This document shows positions 1 through 8,136 of a stretch of 36,382 nt of DNA, piece by piece. The DNA lies in the NCBI RefSeq assembly GCF_029081005.1, contig NZ_JAJQTQ010000032.1, positions 1 through 36,382 of the forward strand, given 5' to 3'. Numbering within the stretch: position 1 is the stretch's first letter; each line of letters opens with the position of its first letter. Source of the DNA: Halomonas elongata. Its GTDB lineage: Bacteria; Pseudomonadota; Gammaproteobacteria; Pseudomonadales; Halomonadaceae. The translations under genes and the position numbers were made by a program. The notes beneath the pieces are model-generated. The model searched no databases. It was not told where the DNA came from and worked only from the letters and a program-made list of their open reading frames with translations.

Positions 1-67
1 GCAGTGAAACCGCTCAGCGCCGATGGTAGTGTGGGAGTTCCCATGCGAGAGTAGGTCATCGTCAGGC
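1..67 (+). rRNA. 5S ribosomal RNA, 3' end only
   Basis: The first 67 bases match the 3' half of a gammaproteobacterial 5S rRNA: the loop region GGTAGTGTGGGAGTTCCC, then CCATGCGAGAGTAGG, ending in the closing strand GTCATCGTCAGGC. The 5' half lies outside the window. A strong intrinsic terminator follows about 10 bases downstream, as expected at the end of an rrn operon. The exact 3' end is estimated to within one or two bases. Confidence 0.93.
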
Positions 68-76
68 ACTTACATC

Positions 77-113
77 AAAAAAATCCCTCGGGCCTTCCCG
101 GGGGATTTTTTTA
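77..113 (+). terminator. Intrinsic terminator of the rRNA operon
   Basis: A run of A, the arm ATCCC..GGG, a short CCTT loop, the arm CCCGGGGGAT and a run of seven T form a bidirectional A-tract/GC-stem/T-tract hairpin. Pairing may extend outward through ACAT/ATGT (72-116). It sits directly after 5S rRNA and should stop rrn transcription before the BCCT gene. Confidence 0.92.
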
Positions 114-257
114 TGTAGGGCTCGTGATACTCGGTCCTTCCTTCCGGTCTTTTTTCGTTTCCGCTATCCACTTACGGCCGCAGCATGTCCGGCGGTGGCT
201 CCATATTCATCCTTCCCGGCTGAATGACACTCTCGCTAGCAAGAGGAGGCAGGTCCG

Positions 258-1862
258 TTGAGGGCCAGGCCATCATCACGCATGAGCAAGATGCAGACCA
301 ACGACGACACTCGATCCACCCGCGGGCTTGGCGACCCACTGGTACTCGCCCTGAGTGTGGGCTTCATACTGGCGTTCATCGCCTTGTCGCTGTATGACAT
401 CGACATGGTGGCGGAGGGCGTCTCTGCCGGGTTCGCCTGGACCGCCAAGACCCTGGGCAGCTATTTCCAGTTGCTGCTGCTGTTGACCTTCCTGGTTGCC
501 ATGGGCCTGGCGTTCACCCCGGCGGCGAGCGCCAGAATCGGAGGTCTCGAGCGCCCCGAGCTGAGTACCTTCAAGTGGCTCTCGATCATCATGTGTACCC
601 TGCTGGCGGGAGGTGGCGTCTTCTTCGCTGCCGGGGAGCCGGTCTATCATTTCATCGTGACGCCGCCGGCCTTCGAGACCGAGGCAGGAACGACGGAAGC
701 GATCGCAGGCGCCCTGGCGCAGTCCTTCATGCACTGGGGGTTTCTGGCCTGGGCCGTGCTGGGCTCCTTGACCGCCGTGGTGCTGGCTCGGGCGCATTAT
801 GACGAGGGGCATCCCTTGCAGCCTCGTACCCTGCTGATGCCGGTGCTGGGCAAGCGGCTGGTGAGCGGCTGGCTGGGCGGCGTCGTCGACGCCTTGTGCG
901 TGATTGCCGTGGTCGCCGGTACCGTGGGCCCGATCGGTTTTCTCGCCACCCAGGTCAGCTTCGGACTGCATGAGCTATTCGGCTTGCCGGAAGGCTATGG
1001 CACGCAACTGATCATCCTGGCGGTACTTGGTGGTGTCTATGTCACCTCGGCTGTCACGGGGATTCATCGGGGGATCCAGCTCCTCAGTCGTTTCAATGTC
1101 TTCTTGGCATTGGCCATCGCTTCGGTGATTTTCATCTTCGGGCCGACGCTGTTCCTGGTCGATGCCTATACCCAGGGCTTCGGGGAATACCTTTCCTCGT
1201 TCTTCACCATGGCGACCATGACCTCGCAGACGGCGCCCGATTGGTGGATGCAATGGTGGACGGTGTTCTTCTTCTCCTGGTTCATCGGGTATGGCCCCTT
1301 GATGGCCATCTTCGTGGCCCGTATTTCCCGGGGACGGACCATTCGCCAGATGATCCTTGCCGTTGCGGTCATGGCGCCGATCGCCACGACCGTCTGGTTC
1401 ACCTTGATGGGCGGCTCGGGCATCCATTATCAACTGACCGGCGCCATCGAGCTTACCGAGGCCTTGAACAACTTCCAGTTCGACGTGGCGACCCTGACGG
1501 TGGCCCAGGCCTTGCCTGGCGGTCCCCTGATGGCCCTGGCCGTGCTGGTACTGACGACGATCTTCGTCGCTACCACAGGCGACTCGATGAGTTATGCCAT
1601 CTCGGTGGTGGGGTCGGGACATGATGAACCCAACGCCCTGATCCGCGCCTTCTGGGGCATCACCATGGCGCTGATGGCGGCGATTCTGCTGCACATGGGA
1701 GCGGGACAGATCGGTGCTCTCCAGCAGTTCATCGTGATCACCGCCATTCCGGTGTCGCTGGTACTGTTGCCGTCACTGTGGACGGGGCCTCAGGCGGCAC
1801 GTGCCATGGCGATGGAACAGGGCCTGCTCGGCGATGACCGCTGCTCCGACCCGGCTCGGTGA
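258..1862 (+). CDS. BCCT family osmolyte/quaternary-amine transporter
   Basis: 534 aa polytopic inner-membrane protein with about 12 hydrophobic segments, of the betaine/choline/carnitine transporter family. The family hallmark is clear: WWMQWWTVFFFSWFIGYGPL followed by the loop ARISRGRTIR. The TM4-like stretch MHWGFLAW is also typical. Members import glycine betaine, choline, carnitine or related solutes, usually with Na+ or H+, which suits a halophile. Two places differ from the betaine carrier BetP as I recall it: the glycine motif reads GGGVF instead of GMGIG, and the aromatic cage segment WAWWISW reads FSWFIGY, so the substrate is uncertain. The TTG at 258 is chosen because AGGAGG (243-248) lies 9 bases upstream; the ATG at 282 lacks a ribosome site. 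It is a single gene after the rrn terminator. Confidence 0.9.
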   Translation: MRARPSSRMSKMQTNDDTRSTRGLGDPLVLALSVGFILAFIALSLYDIDMVAEGVSAGFAWTAKTLGSYFQLLLLLTFLVAMGLAFTPAASARIGGLERPELSTFKWLSIIMCTLLAGGGVFFAAGEPVYHFIVTPPAFETEAGTTEAIAGALAQSFMHWGFLAWAVLGSLTAVVLARAHYDEGHPLQPRTLLMPVLGKRLVSGWLGGVVDALCVIAVVAGTVGPIGFLATQVSFGLHELFGLPEGYGTQLIILAVLGGVYVTSAVTGIHRGIQLLSRFNVFLALAIASVIFIFGPTLFLVDAYTQGFGEYLSSFFTMATMTSQTAPDWWMQWWTVFFFSWFIGYGPLMAIFVARISRGRTIRQMILAVAVMAPIATTVWFTLMGGSGIHYQLTGAIELTEALNNFQFDVATLTVAQALPGGPLMALAVLVLTTIFVATTGDSMSYAISVVGSGHDEPNALIRAFWGITMALMAAILLHMGAGQIGALQQFIVITAIPVSLVLLPSLWTGPQAARAMAMEQGLLGDDRCSDPAR

Positions 1863-1876
1863 CGCAACGTCGTCCC

Positions 1877-1894
1877 AGCAGGGCTCGGCCTGCT
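1877..1894 (+). terminator. Weak hairpin after the BCCT gene
   Basis: AGCAGG and CCTGCT form a 6-bp stem with a 6-base loop 15 bases after the BCCT stop codon. There is no T-tract, so this is only a possible terminator or mRNA-stabilising hairpin. The rest of the gap to rlmM has nothing else recognisable except the rlmM ribosome site. Confidence 0.3.
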
Positions 1895-1990
1895 AACATA
1901 TCGGCTTCGCGGATCCACCGTCCCGGCAGGGGCGGCGGTTCCATGGCTTCGGGCAGGTAGGGAAGCCTTCCGATCAGAGGAGTCCCGTCG

Positions 1991-3061
1991 TTGAAGATCG
2001 TCCCCAACGAGCTGTTGCTCTATTGTCGCCCCGGCTTCGAAGCCGATCTGGCGGCAGAGGTGCTGGAGAAGGCCGCTTTGTCCGGTATCGGCGGAGCCCC
2101 GCGCTTCGAGCGTGGCGGGGGCCATGTGCGTTTCGAGGTGGCCGATGGGCGCCCCGCCAACGAATTGCATCGTGCCCTTCCTCTTGCGTCACTGGTCTTC
2201 GCGCGACAGAGCCTGGTGGCCCTGCCACCATTGAGCCTCGATCGTGCGGATCGGCTGGGTGCCATCATGACACAGGCTCGAGACAGCGGCTGGAGCTGCG
2301 AGGCGATCTGGCAGGAAACACCGGATACCAACGAGGCCAAGGCGCTGGCGGGGTTGATCAAGTCACTCAAGCGACCGCTGGAAGCGCAATTGCGCAAGGC
2401 CGGGGTACTGCGTCGCAAGGCGGGAGGGCGGCGCCTGCACTTGCTGTGGAGTGACGGCGATCGGGTGCAGCTGGGCATGAGTTTTCCCGGTAATCGCAGC
2501 GAGCAGCTCGGCGGCATTCGTCGCCTGCGCTCCCCCTCTCGAGCGCCGAGCCGCTCGACGCTCAAGCTCGAGGAGGCCTGGCACGAGTTCGTGCCGGCAG
2601 AACAGTGGCCGGCACGGTTGAGTGACGGCATGCAGGCGGTCGATCTCGGCGCCGCCCCGGGGGGATGGACCTGGCAACTGGTTCAGCGGGGCATGCAGGT
2701 CTTCGCCATCGACAATGGGCCGATGGATCCTGACCTGATGGCATCCGGCCTGGTGGAGCATCTGCGTGAAGACGGTTTTGTCTGGACGCCGCCGGCACGC
2801 CTGGACTGGCTGGTCTGCGACATCGTCGACAAGCCATCCCGGGTGATCACCATGGTCGAGCGTTGGCTCACGCGACGCTGGTGCCGCGAGGCGGTGTTCA
2901 ATCTCAAATTGCCCATGAAACGTCGCTGGGAAGCGGTTTCAGAAGGCCTGGCGCACTTGTCGGAATCCCTGGGGAGCGCCGGGGTGAGGGCCGAGATCGG
3001 CTGCCGCCACCTTTACCATGATCGCGAAGAGGTGACGGTGCACGTGCGCCTGCTTGATTGA
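1991..3061 (+). CDS. rlmM: 23S rRNA (cytidine-2498-2'-O)-methyltransferase RlmM
   Basis: 356 aa, near the 366 aa of E. coli RlmM, and recognisably similar along its length. The N-terminal half (CRPGFEADLAAEV, SLVFARQ, DTNEAKAL, APSRSTLKLEEAWHEF) is the RlmM THUMP-type domain. The C-terminal Rossmann methyltransferase domain has the SAM-binding AVDLGAAPGGWTWQL, then DNGPM, WLVCDIVDKP and FNLKLPMKRRW, which supply the acidic and lysine residues expected of the RrmJ-like 2'-O-methyltransferase centre, and it ends in LYHDREEVTVHVR as in E. coli. It modifies C2498 of 23S rRNA in the cytoplasm. The TTG at 1991 is used because AGGAG (1978-1982) lies 8 bases upstream and the protein then begins exactly at the family N-terminus. 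It is convergent with the next gene. Confidence 0.96.
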   Translation: MKIVPNELLLYCRPGFEADLAAEVLEKAALSGIGGAPRFERGGGHVRFEVADGRPANELHRALPLASLVFARQSLVALPPLSLDRADRLGAIMTQARDSGWSCEAIWQETPDTNEAKALAGLIKSLKRPLEAQLRKAGVLRRKAGGRRLHLLWSDGDRVQLGMSFPGNRSEQLGGIRRLRSPSRAPSRSTLKLEEAWHEFVPAEQWPARLSDGMQAVDLGAAPGGWTWQLVQRGMQVFAIDNGPMDPDLMASGLVEHLREDGFVWTPPARLDWLVCDIVDKPSRVITMVERWLTRRWCREAVFNLKLPMKRRWEAVSEGLAHLSESLGSAGVRAEIGCRHLYHDREEVTVHVRLLD

Positions 3062-3095
3062 GAGAGATCAACCGATGATGCTGGCTGTCGTCGGG

Positions 3096-3383
3096 TCACT
3101 GACTCGGTTCGTAGATGCGGATGCGCTCTTCTTCGGTCAGCAGGGGTTGCAGGCGTTGCATGGCTCTGGCGCGATGCTCGCTGTTGACCCATTCTTTCCA
3201 GGCGCGCATGTCTCGCCATTTGGTGATCACCAGGCGCCGGTCGCTGTGCTCCATCTCGACCAGGGTCTCACCGCTGACGAAACCCGATGCGCCAAGCGAT
3301 TGGCGTATGGCCTCGCGAGCGGCTGCCTCGTATTCTTCTTCGAGTCCGGGCATGATACGACGCTCGATAATGACCTTGATCAT
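3096..3383 (-). CDS. ABM-domain (antibiotic biosynthesis monooxygenase-like) small protein
   Basis: 95 aa with one ferredoxin-like alpha/beta barrel of the ABM superfamily. The sequence begins [18 protein letters not shown], has the central [14 protein letters not shown] and the helix [16 protein letters not shown], and ends near IRIYEPSQ. Such proteins form dimers and include monooxygenases, haem-degrading enzymes and many small proteins of unknown role; no haem-ligand pattern is evident, so no substrate is claimed. ATG 3383 follows AGGGAG at good spacing. It is convergent with rlmM (34-base gap) and its start is only 44 bases from the tusA start on the other strand, so the two probably share a short divergent promoter region. 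Confidence 0.8.
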   Translation of the reverse strand: MIKVIIERRIMPGLEEEYEAAAREAIRQSLGASGFVSGETLVEMEHSDRRLVITKWRDMRAWKEWVNSEHRARAMQRLQPLLTEEERIRIYEPSQ

Positions 3384-3427
3384 CCAGCCACTCCCTATGT
3401 TTGCTCTTCGACACGATGAGGTTATCG

Positions 3428-3679
3428 ATGGTTGATTCTGCGGATTCCCTTCCGAGCTGTCATGCAGAACTGGATACGACGGGGCTCTACTGCCCGGAAC
3501 CGATCATGTTGATGCACAACAAGGTGCGCGACATGCAGGCGGGCGAGGTCCTCAAGGTGATCGCCAGCGATCCGGCGACCACCCGGGACGTTCCCAAGTT
3601 CTGTGGCTTCCTCGGTCATGACTTGCTGCATCAGTACGAAGAGGAAGGGCATTACCTTTATTTCATTCGCCTTGGCTGA
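3428..3679 (+). CDS. tusA: Sulfur-carrier protein TusA
   Basis: 83 aa, matching the usual 81-aa TusA. The conserved motif [20 protein letters not shown] contains the acceptor cysteine in CPEP, followed by [21 protein letters not shown] and the C-terminal YLYFIRLG. TusA takes persulfide sulfur from the cysteine desulfurase IscS and passes it to TusBCD/TusE for 2-thiolation of tRNA wobble uridine; it also feeds other sulfur pathways. The ATG at 3428 is preferred over TTG 3401 and ATG 3416 because GAGG (3418-3421) lies 6 bases before it and the length then fits the family. The stop codon (3677-3679) overlaps the first base of an inverted-repeat element. Confidence 0.93.
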   Translation: MVDSADSLPSCHAELDTTGLYCPEPIMLMHNKVRDMQAGEVLKVIASDPATTRDVPKFCGFLGHDLLHQYEEEGHYLYFIRLG

Positions 3680-3821
3680 GAGGGTGTCTACAAAATGCCT
3701 ACACTCGGCAATACGGCGTTGAAATTGACCTCAAAATGCTCATTTACCCATCGTAAATTGCGCTTTTTCACTCAATTTCGCCTTGTCTTGCCTTCGTTCG
3801 CCTGTTTTGTAAACACCCTCT
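3679..3821. repeat. 143-bp MITE-like element with 17-bp terminal inverted repeats
   Basis: The left end AGAGGGTGTCTACAAAA (3679-3695) and the reverse complement of the right end (3805-3821) are identical at 16 of 17 positions, the one difference being C against T. The interior is visibly AT-richer than the flanking genes, has no plausible gene, and holds a smaller inverted repeat ATTTAC/GTAAAT (around 3732-3756). It lies between the convergent genes tusA and 3845-4546 and starts within the tusA stop codon. The form is that of a miniature inverted-repeat transposable element or a dispersed intergenic palindrome; it may also act as a bidirectional terminator. No target-site duplication could be assigned. 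Confidence 0.7.
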
Positions 3822-3844
3822 GAGTGGCAGAGCACTGCGCCTAG

Positions 3845-4546
3845 CTATTGTTCGGCGTCAGGCATGACCATCAACGCCAGGGCCTCCAGGGTGGCGGGGT
3901 CCTCCCGTCGGATACGGTTGGCGATCTGGCGCTGGAAGAAATAGACCACGCGATGGCGGCTATGGCCGGTATACAGGCAAGGGTCGCCGGGCAGGACCGG
4001 CGTGGAGTCGATCAACTGCTCGTCGGCGAGCAAGGCTTCCACGGCGCCATCGCTGTACAGCCGCCAACCGAAGACCTGCTTCAATTGCCAGGGAGCGTCG
4101 CTGTCGTCCATGCACAGCGCATGGGTACCCTGGGTCTCGGGTAGCTGCTGGATCAGGGTCGGCTCGCTGGTTGCCTCATAGTCGAAGTAGGCCGCGGCCT
4201 GTTCGAGCTCGAACACCTTGTGGTCCGGTGCCTCCTCGAACAACTCCTCGGTCTCCGGATCGCGATACCCGATGAAGTGCCCATGTTCGGGATCCTCGAG
4301 GCGCTCGCAGGGCGTGAGGCTTTCCATCCAGGGGACCAGGCCAATGACATGGCCATCTTCCCTGAGTCCCCAGGCGAGCAGCGGCATGCCGTAATAGGCA
4401 TCGGGCTCGGAGGGGAGCTGGTAGACCATTTCCAGGCCATCCAGCTCCGGTGAGAGGCGGATCAGGCGTCGCCTGGCCTCCTGGCGTTGGCGCATGGCGT
4501 CCAGATCGATGACCTGGGCGGGGCGCGGTGACAGCGGGATACCCAT
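3845..4546 (-). CDS. Conserved hypothetical protein (233 aa)
   Basis: I do not recognise a named family. The 233-aa product is acidic and soluble, with no signal peptide or membrane segment. It opens with MGIPLSPRPAQVIDLDAMRQ and a basic helix, followed by an alpha/beta body rich in Asp and Glu, for example EDPEHGHFIGYRDPETEELF and HALCMDDSDAPWQLKQ, and ends in a helical ALALMVMPDAEQ. The start is firm: AGGAGGG lies 6 bases before ATG 4546. The coding pattern matches its neighbours. It is separated from the downstream-reading DUF3080 gene by about 180 bases that probably contain its own promoter, and it ends against the inverted-repeat element. Confidence 0.75.
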   Translation of the reverse strand: MGIPLSPRPAQVIDLDAMRQRQEARRRLIRLSPELDGLEMVYQLPSEPDAYYGMPLLAWGLREDGHVIGLVPWMESLTPCERLEDPEHGHFIGYRDPETEELFEEAPDHKVFELEQAAAYFDYEATSEPTLIQQLPETQGTHALCMDDSDAPWQLKQVFGWRLYSDGAVEALLADEQLIDSTPVLPGDPCLYTGHSRHRVVYFFQRQIANRIRREDPATLEALALMVMPDAEQ

Positions 4547-4722
4547 GAAGTCCCTCCTGCTGCTGCGTGGTCACGTCATTGGCATGGGAGGGGGTTGGCG
4601 ATGTGGCAGGCATATCCGGTGCCCTTGCCATATCGCGGCATCCCCCTGGCCAGTCGGCAGCGCACAACGTCACTGTTCTTCCATCAATAGCACAGAGTGA
4701 TGATCCCGTTAAGCCCTGGCCG

Positions 4723-5778
4723 TCATCGGCAGCGTTTTATCAGTCGCTGGCGGAGCGCCTGGTGTCGTTCTCGGGCGGTGACCATTGCCGACCATGGCGC
4801 GTCCGGGTTGTCCAGAGAAAGCCAACGATGTCGGTAGTCGGCAATCGCCGACGGGGGTTCAAGCGGATGGGCATCGAGCAAGTCACGCATGGCGCTCAGC
4901 CAGCGGGCCGACTGGTCTTCGAGCCGTGTCAGCCAGCGATTCAGTGACGCCATGTCGGGAAGGGGCGGGGCTGTCTCCGGTGCATGGCAATCTTCGGCAC
5001 GGGCCAGCGTCGTCTCGAGCAGCGCCGAGGCTTCCGTCAGGCGCTGTTCGGCCAGCAGCAGGGCGCGCAGCAGCTCGGCCGTCAAGGGACGCTGACGCAG
5101 GGTGTTCAGGTGACCTTCCAGGGTGGCGGAATCCGGTGTCCAATCCGGATCGAACTGATGCAGCGTCGCTTCGCGCAGGTAGGCGAGGGCAGGCAATTGC
5201 TCGTTCACCGCGTCCAGGGCGTCCGGCGGCAGCGGCGAGCTCGCTCGCGAGAAACTGTCGGCCCATTCGCTCGAATCGAAGAGCGCGTTCCAGCTGGCAC
5301 GGGGCAGGCGTTCGGTCTTGAGCTGCGTCAGTCGCGCCAGGCGTTGGCGGTCGTCAGCGTCGAGGGCGTCCGGTACGTCAGTGTTCCAGCAGTCGCTGAG
5401 ACGCCGCCAGAGCTTGAGCTCGTAGAGCCAGCGCTGGCTGGGGGCGGCGACACGGCCCAACTGATTGTTGCGCCTGGCGACCAGATTGCTGATGTGGCAG
5501 CCGCGCAGGGCATAGACGTCGAGCAGACTCTGGCGAATTTCCTCGAGGGGGAAACGTCGCGCCTGGCGTTCCGGGAAGGCACCGATATTATCCGGCGTGG
5601 CGGGCTCCGGTGGCGAGAGCTCCAGGCTTGAGGCGAGACGTTGCTGATAATCCTGCAGGCGTTGGTCGGCCGCGCCATCGGCGCAGCCGGTGAGCCAGAC
5701 GGTCAGCAGCAACGCCACAAGGGGGGATCGCCGCCATCGTGTATCAGGTCGAGGTATCGGGGATCTCGTCGTCGCCAC
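4723..5778 (-). CDS. DUF3080-type lipoprotein
   Basis: 351 aa with a lipoprotein signal: basic RWRR (residues 14-17), a hydrophobic LVALLLTVWL and lipobox LTGC with Cys32, so it should be lipidated and attached to an envelope membrane. The rest is helical and soluble, with DIGAFPERQARRFPLEEIRQ-like and LYELKLWRRLSDCW segments that I associate with the DUF3080 family of gammaproteobacteria; the function is unknown. The start is GTG 5778; it overlaps the 3' end of the MATE gene by 35 bases, so translation is probably coupled to that gene. GTG 5718 would leave no basic n-region and is disfavoured. The DUF3080 name is from memory of the family. Confidence 0.72.
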   Translation of the reverse strand: MATTRSPIPRPDTRWRRSPLVALLLTVWLTGCADGAADQRLQDYQQRLASSLELSPPEPATPDNIGAFPERQARRFPLEEIRQSLLDVYALRGCHISNLVARRNNQLGRVAAPSQRWLYELKLWRRLSDCWNTDVPDALDADDRQRLARLTQLKTERLPRASWNALFDSSEWADSFSRASSPLPPDALDAVNEQLPALAYLREATLHQFDPDWTPDSATLEGHLNTLRQRPLTAELLRALLLAEQRLTEASALLETTLARAEDCHAPETAPPLPDMASLNRWLTRLEDQSARWLSAMRDLLDAHPLEPPSAIADYRHRWLSLDNPDAPWSAMVTARERHQALRQRLIKRCR

Positions 5779-7198
5779 GTGCCACCGCCTTGCTGCGTCG
5801 TCGCAAGCGTTCTCCCAGCAGAATGGCGGCCACCGTCAGGCCGGCGATCAGGCCGGTCCAGTAGCCATGCACGCCCATGGGCGGCACGACGTCGAACAGC
5901 CCGTACACGCCCAGCCAGTGGCCGCCACCGAGGCCCACCAGCCAGTAGGCCACCATGGTGATCAGCATGATCACGCGGGTGTCCTTGTAGCCGCGCAGGG
6001 CGCCGGCCAGGCTGACCTGCAGGGAGTCGGAAACCTGGTAGATCATGGCCAGGCCGATCAGCGACAACGTCAGTTGCTGGACGGCGAGATCGTGCGTGTA
6101 GAGCTCGATCACGGGGCCTGCCGTCAGCCACAGTATCAGGCTGTTGAGCAAGGCCACCACCAGGGCGATCAGGATGCCGTTCCAGGCGACCAGGCGGGCG
6201 CTGCCCGGCCGCCCCTGGCCGAGGGTATTGCCGACCCGGACCGTGAGGGCCATGCCCAATGACAGGGGAAGCATGAACAGCAGTCCGGTGTAGTTGAGCG
6301 CGACCTGGTGCGCGGCCACGGTCACCTCGCCGAGGCTGGCGATGAACAGCGCGATCAGCGTGAACAGCGTGACCTCGACGAAGATCGCCACGCCGATGGG
6401 GACCCCGACATGGAGCAGTTCGCCGATCAGGCGCCAGCGTGGAGGCGCCGGCTTGCACCACAGCTCGACGTCGCCATAAGCCCGGCTGCGACGGGTGTAG
6501 GCGGCCATGGTCAGGCCCATGACCCACATGGAGAGAGCGGTGGCGATGCCGCAGCCCATGGCACCCAGCGCGGGCAGAGCCTGCAGCGGGGCCGGCAGCG
6601 CGTCGCCGAGCAGGGCCGTCAGGCCCTCGCCGCCGTAGATGAGGACGTAGTTGCTGGGGACGTTGACGGCGAGCCCGACCAGACTGATCCACAGTGCCGG
6701 GCGCGTGTGGTTCATGCCATCGGAAAAGGCGCGCAGCGTCTGGAAGATCGCCACGCCGGGCATGCCGAAGCCGACCGCCGCCAGGTAGCCGGCGGAGCGT
6801 CGGGCGACTTCGTCGGGTACATCCATGGCCGCGAAGATCGGCATGACCGCCGTCCATAGCAGCAAGGCCGACAGGATCCCCAGGCCGAGGCCGATCCACA
6901 GGGCCTGGTGGACCTGAATGCGGATCCCCGCGCGCCGTCCGGCGCCGAGCAGGTGGGCCACTACCGGCGTCAGCCCCATCAGGGTGCCGGTCATGAACAA
7001 CATCAGCGGCATCCACAGGCTGGAGCCCACCGAGACCGCCGCCAGGTCGGTAGCACTGAGGCGGCCCGTCATCATCACGTCCACGACGCTCATGCCGGCC
7101 TGGGCGAGCTGGGCGCCGCAGATGGGCAGGGCGAGACGGATCAAGGGGCCGGTGTCGCGGCGTGACACCTCGCGCAAATCGGTGATGAATCCAGCCAC
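5744..7198 (-). CDS. MATE family multidrug efflux transporter (NorM-like)
   Basis: 484 aa with 12 predicted membrane helices in two similar six-helix halves. The N-terminal half shows the MATE pattern LALPICGAQLAQAGMSVVDV, MMTGRLSATDLAAVSVG and GTLMGLTPVVAHLLGAGR; the second half shows VAAHQVALNYTGLLFMLPLS and RVGNTLGQG. NorM-like members export cationic drugs and dyes in exchange for Na+ or H+. GTG 7198 is chosen because GGAG lies about 9 bases upstream; a longer in-frame GTG at 7228 has no ribosome site. It is the first gene of an overlapping pair with the DUF3080 lipoprotein. A hairpin-rich 367-base region lies upstream. Confidence 0.92.
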   Translation of the reverse strand: MAGFITDLREVSRRDTGPLIRLALPICGAQLAQAGMSVVDVMMTGRLSATDLAAVSVGSSLWMPLMLFMTGTLMGLTPVVAHLLGAGRRAGIRIQVHQALWIGLGLGILSALLLWTAVMPIFAAMDVPDEVARRSAGYLAAVGFGMPGVAIFQTLRAFSDGMNHTRPALWISLVGLAVNVPSNYVLIYGGEGLTALLGDALPAPLQALPALGAMGCGIATALSMWVMGLTMAAYTRRSRAYGDVELWCKPAPPRWRLIGELLHVGVPIGVAIFVEVTLFTLIALFIASLGEVTVAAHQVALNYTGLLFMLPLSLGMALTVRVGNTLGQGRPGSARLVAWNGILIALVVALLNSLILWLTAGPVIELYTHDLAVQQLTLSLIGLAMIYQVSDSLQVSLAGALRGYKDTRVIMLITMVAYWLVGLGGGHWLGVYGLFDVVPPMGVHGYWTGLIAGLTVAAILLGERLRRRSKAVARGDDEIPDTST

Positions 7199-7566
7199 GG
7201 TTGATGCTCCATGCGAATAGGAAAACACTGCTTAAATGCCTGCGCATGCAAATCGCTTCGCTATAGCCGCCATCCCTGGCGGCTACCCTGCGGGCCCGTC
7301 TAAAGACGGTTCAAATTCGCTCCTGGCGAATTTGTGCGCGGTGCTCGAAAGCTCGCCTAACCTATTGTTATGTCTCGCTTCCTTTTCTCCGTGCGCCTTG
7401 CGCTTCACTATGCTCGGCGATTTATTCAGCGCTTCCATAACGGAAAGCCCCGGGCGTCATTGCATACGGGGAAGCTGCCCAGTCTATCAGCGCATGTCGG
7501 TTTTCGCCCCCGGCGGTGACTCGCTATACTGCGTCATCGCCATGCCCCCACCGCCCTGGAGTTCGT
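7199..7566. promoter_or_regulatory. 367-base gene-free region with GGA-loop hairpins, 5' of MATE and epmC
   Basis: This holds the divergent control regions of the MATE gene (minus) and epmC (plus). Read on the minus strand it has a 9-bp hairpin CAAATTCGC/GCGAATTTG with loop CAGGA (7312-7334), a CCGTCT/AGACGG hairpin (7296-7309), and an 8-bp hairpin TAGCCGCC/GGCGGCTA with loop AGGGAT (7264-7285). Unpaired GGA motifs occur further upstream, and the MATE ribosome site is itself ATGGAGC. Loop-displayed ANGGA is the CsrA/RsmA binding signature. For epmC, TATACT (7525-7530) is a possible -10. The region is AT-richer than its neighbours and could alternatively be a dispersed repeat. Confidence 0.5.
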
Positions 7567-8130
7567 GTGACGCACCGTCTCGACGATGTCATCGCCCTGT
7601 TCGACGGCCTCTTCATGCCGAGTCATGGCACCCGCCTGGTGCGTGGTGACGACGAGCCGATCTATCTGCCGGCCGACGCCTCGAGCCCCTGGCATCGGGT
7701 GATCTTTGCCCATGGCTTCTATGCCAGCGCTCTGCACGAGATCAGCCACTGGTGTATCGCCGGCGCGCAGCGACGCCAGCTGGAGGATTACGGCTACTGG
7801 TACCAGCCCGATGGTCGGGATACCGGCCAACAGCGCGAGTTCGAGTCGGTGGAGGTAGGGCCCCAGGCCCTGGAGCTGCTGTTTTCCCGGGCCTGCGGAT
7901 TGCGGTTCAACGTCAGTGTCGACAACCTCGGCGGTGAGGCGGAGGTCGATCGTGACGCCTTCCGGTCGCGAGTCGAGGCACGGGCCGCACGCTATGAGGC
8001 GGAGGGCCTGCCGCGCCGCGCCGAGGCCTTTCGTGCAGCCCTCTCCGCCTTCTACGGTGAGGGTGCCTCGCTCGAGGCGGCGCTGGCAGTGGGACGTGAA
8101 TGCCTGGAGAAGGCGTCCGAGCCCGCCTGA
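7567..8130 (+). CDS. epmC: Elongation factor P hydroxylase EpmC
   Basis: 187 aa, close to E. coli EpmC (YfcM, about 180 aa), with near-identical blocks: GDDEPIYLPAD, FAHGFYASALHEISHWCIAG, YGYWYQPDGRD, FESVEVGPQALE and FNVSVDNL. The HEISH sequence (His57-His61) is the metal-binding site of this family. EpmC hydroxylates the beta-lysyl-lysine of translation factor EF-P, the last step after EpmA and EpmB. GTG 7567 is chosen because GGAG (7558-7561) lies 5 bases before it and the N-terminus then fits the family; the longer frame from 7516 is not supported. It is convergent with the next gene (6-base gap). epmA, epmB and efp are not in the window. Confidence 0.94.
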   Translation: MTHRLDDVIALFDGLFMPSHGTRLVRGDDEPIYLPADASSPWHRVIFAHGFYASALHEISHWCIAGAQRRQLEDYGYWYQPDGRDTGQQREFESVEVGPQALELLFSRACGLRFNVSVDNLGGEAEVDRDAFRSRVEARAARYEAEGLPRRAEAFRAALSAFYGEGASLEAALAVGRECLEKASEPA

Positions 8131-8136
8131 AATGGT

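Noticed and set aside
7283..7438. A 51-codon minus-strand frame in the long intergenic region
   Set aside because: No clear ribosome site, atypical codons, and it runs through the hairpins and ends in one of them, so structure rather than coding seems to shape the sequence.
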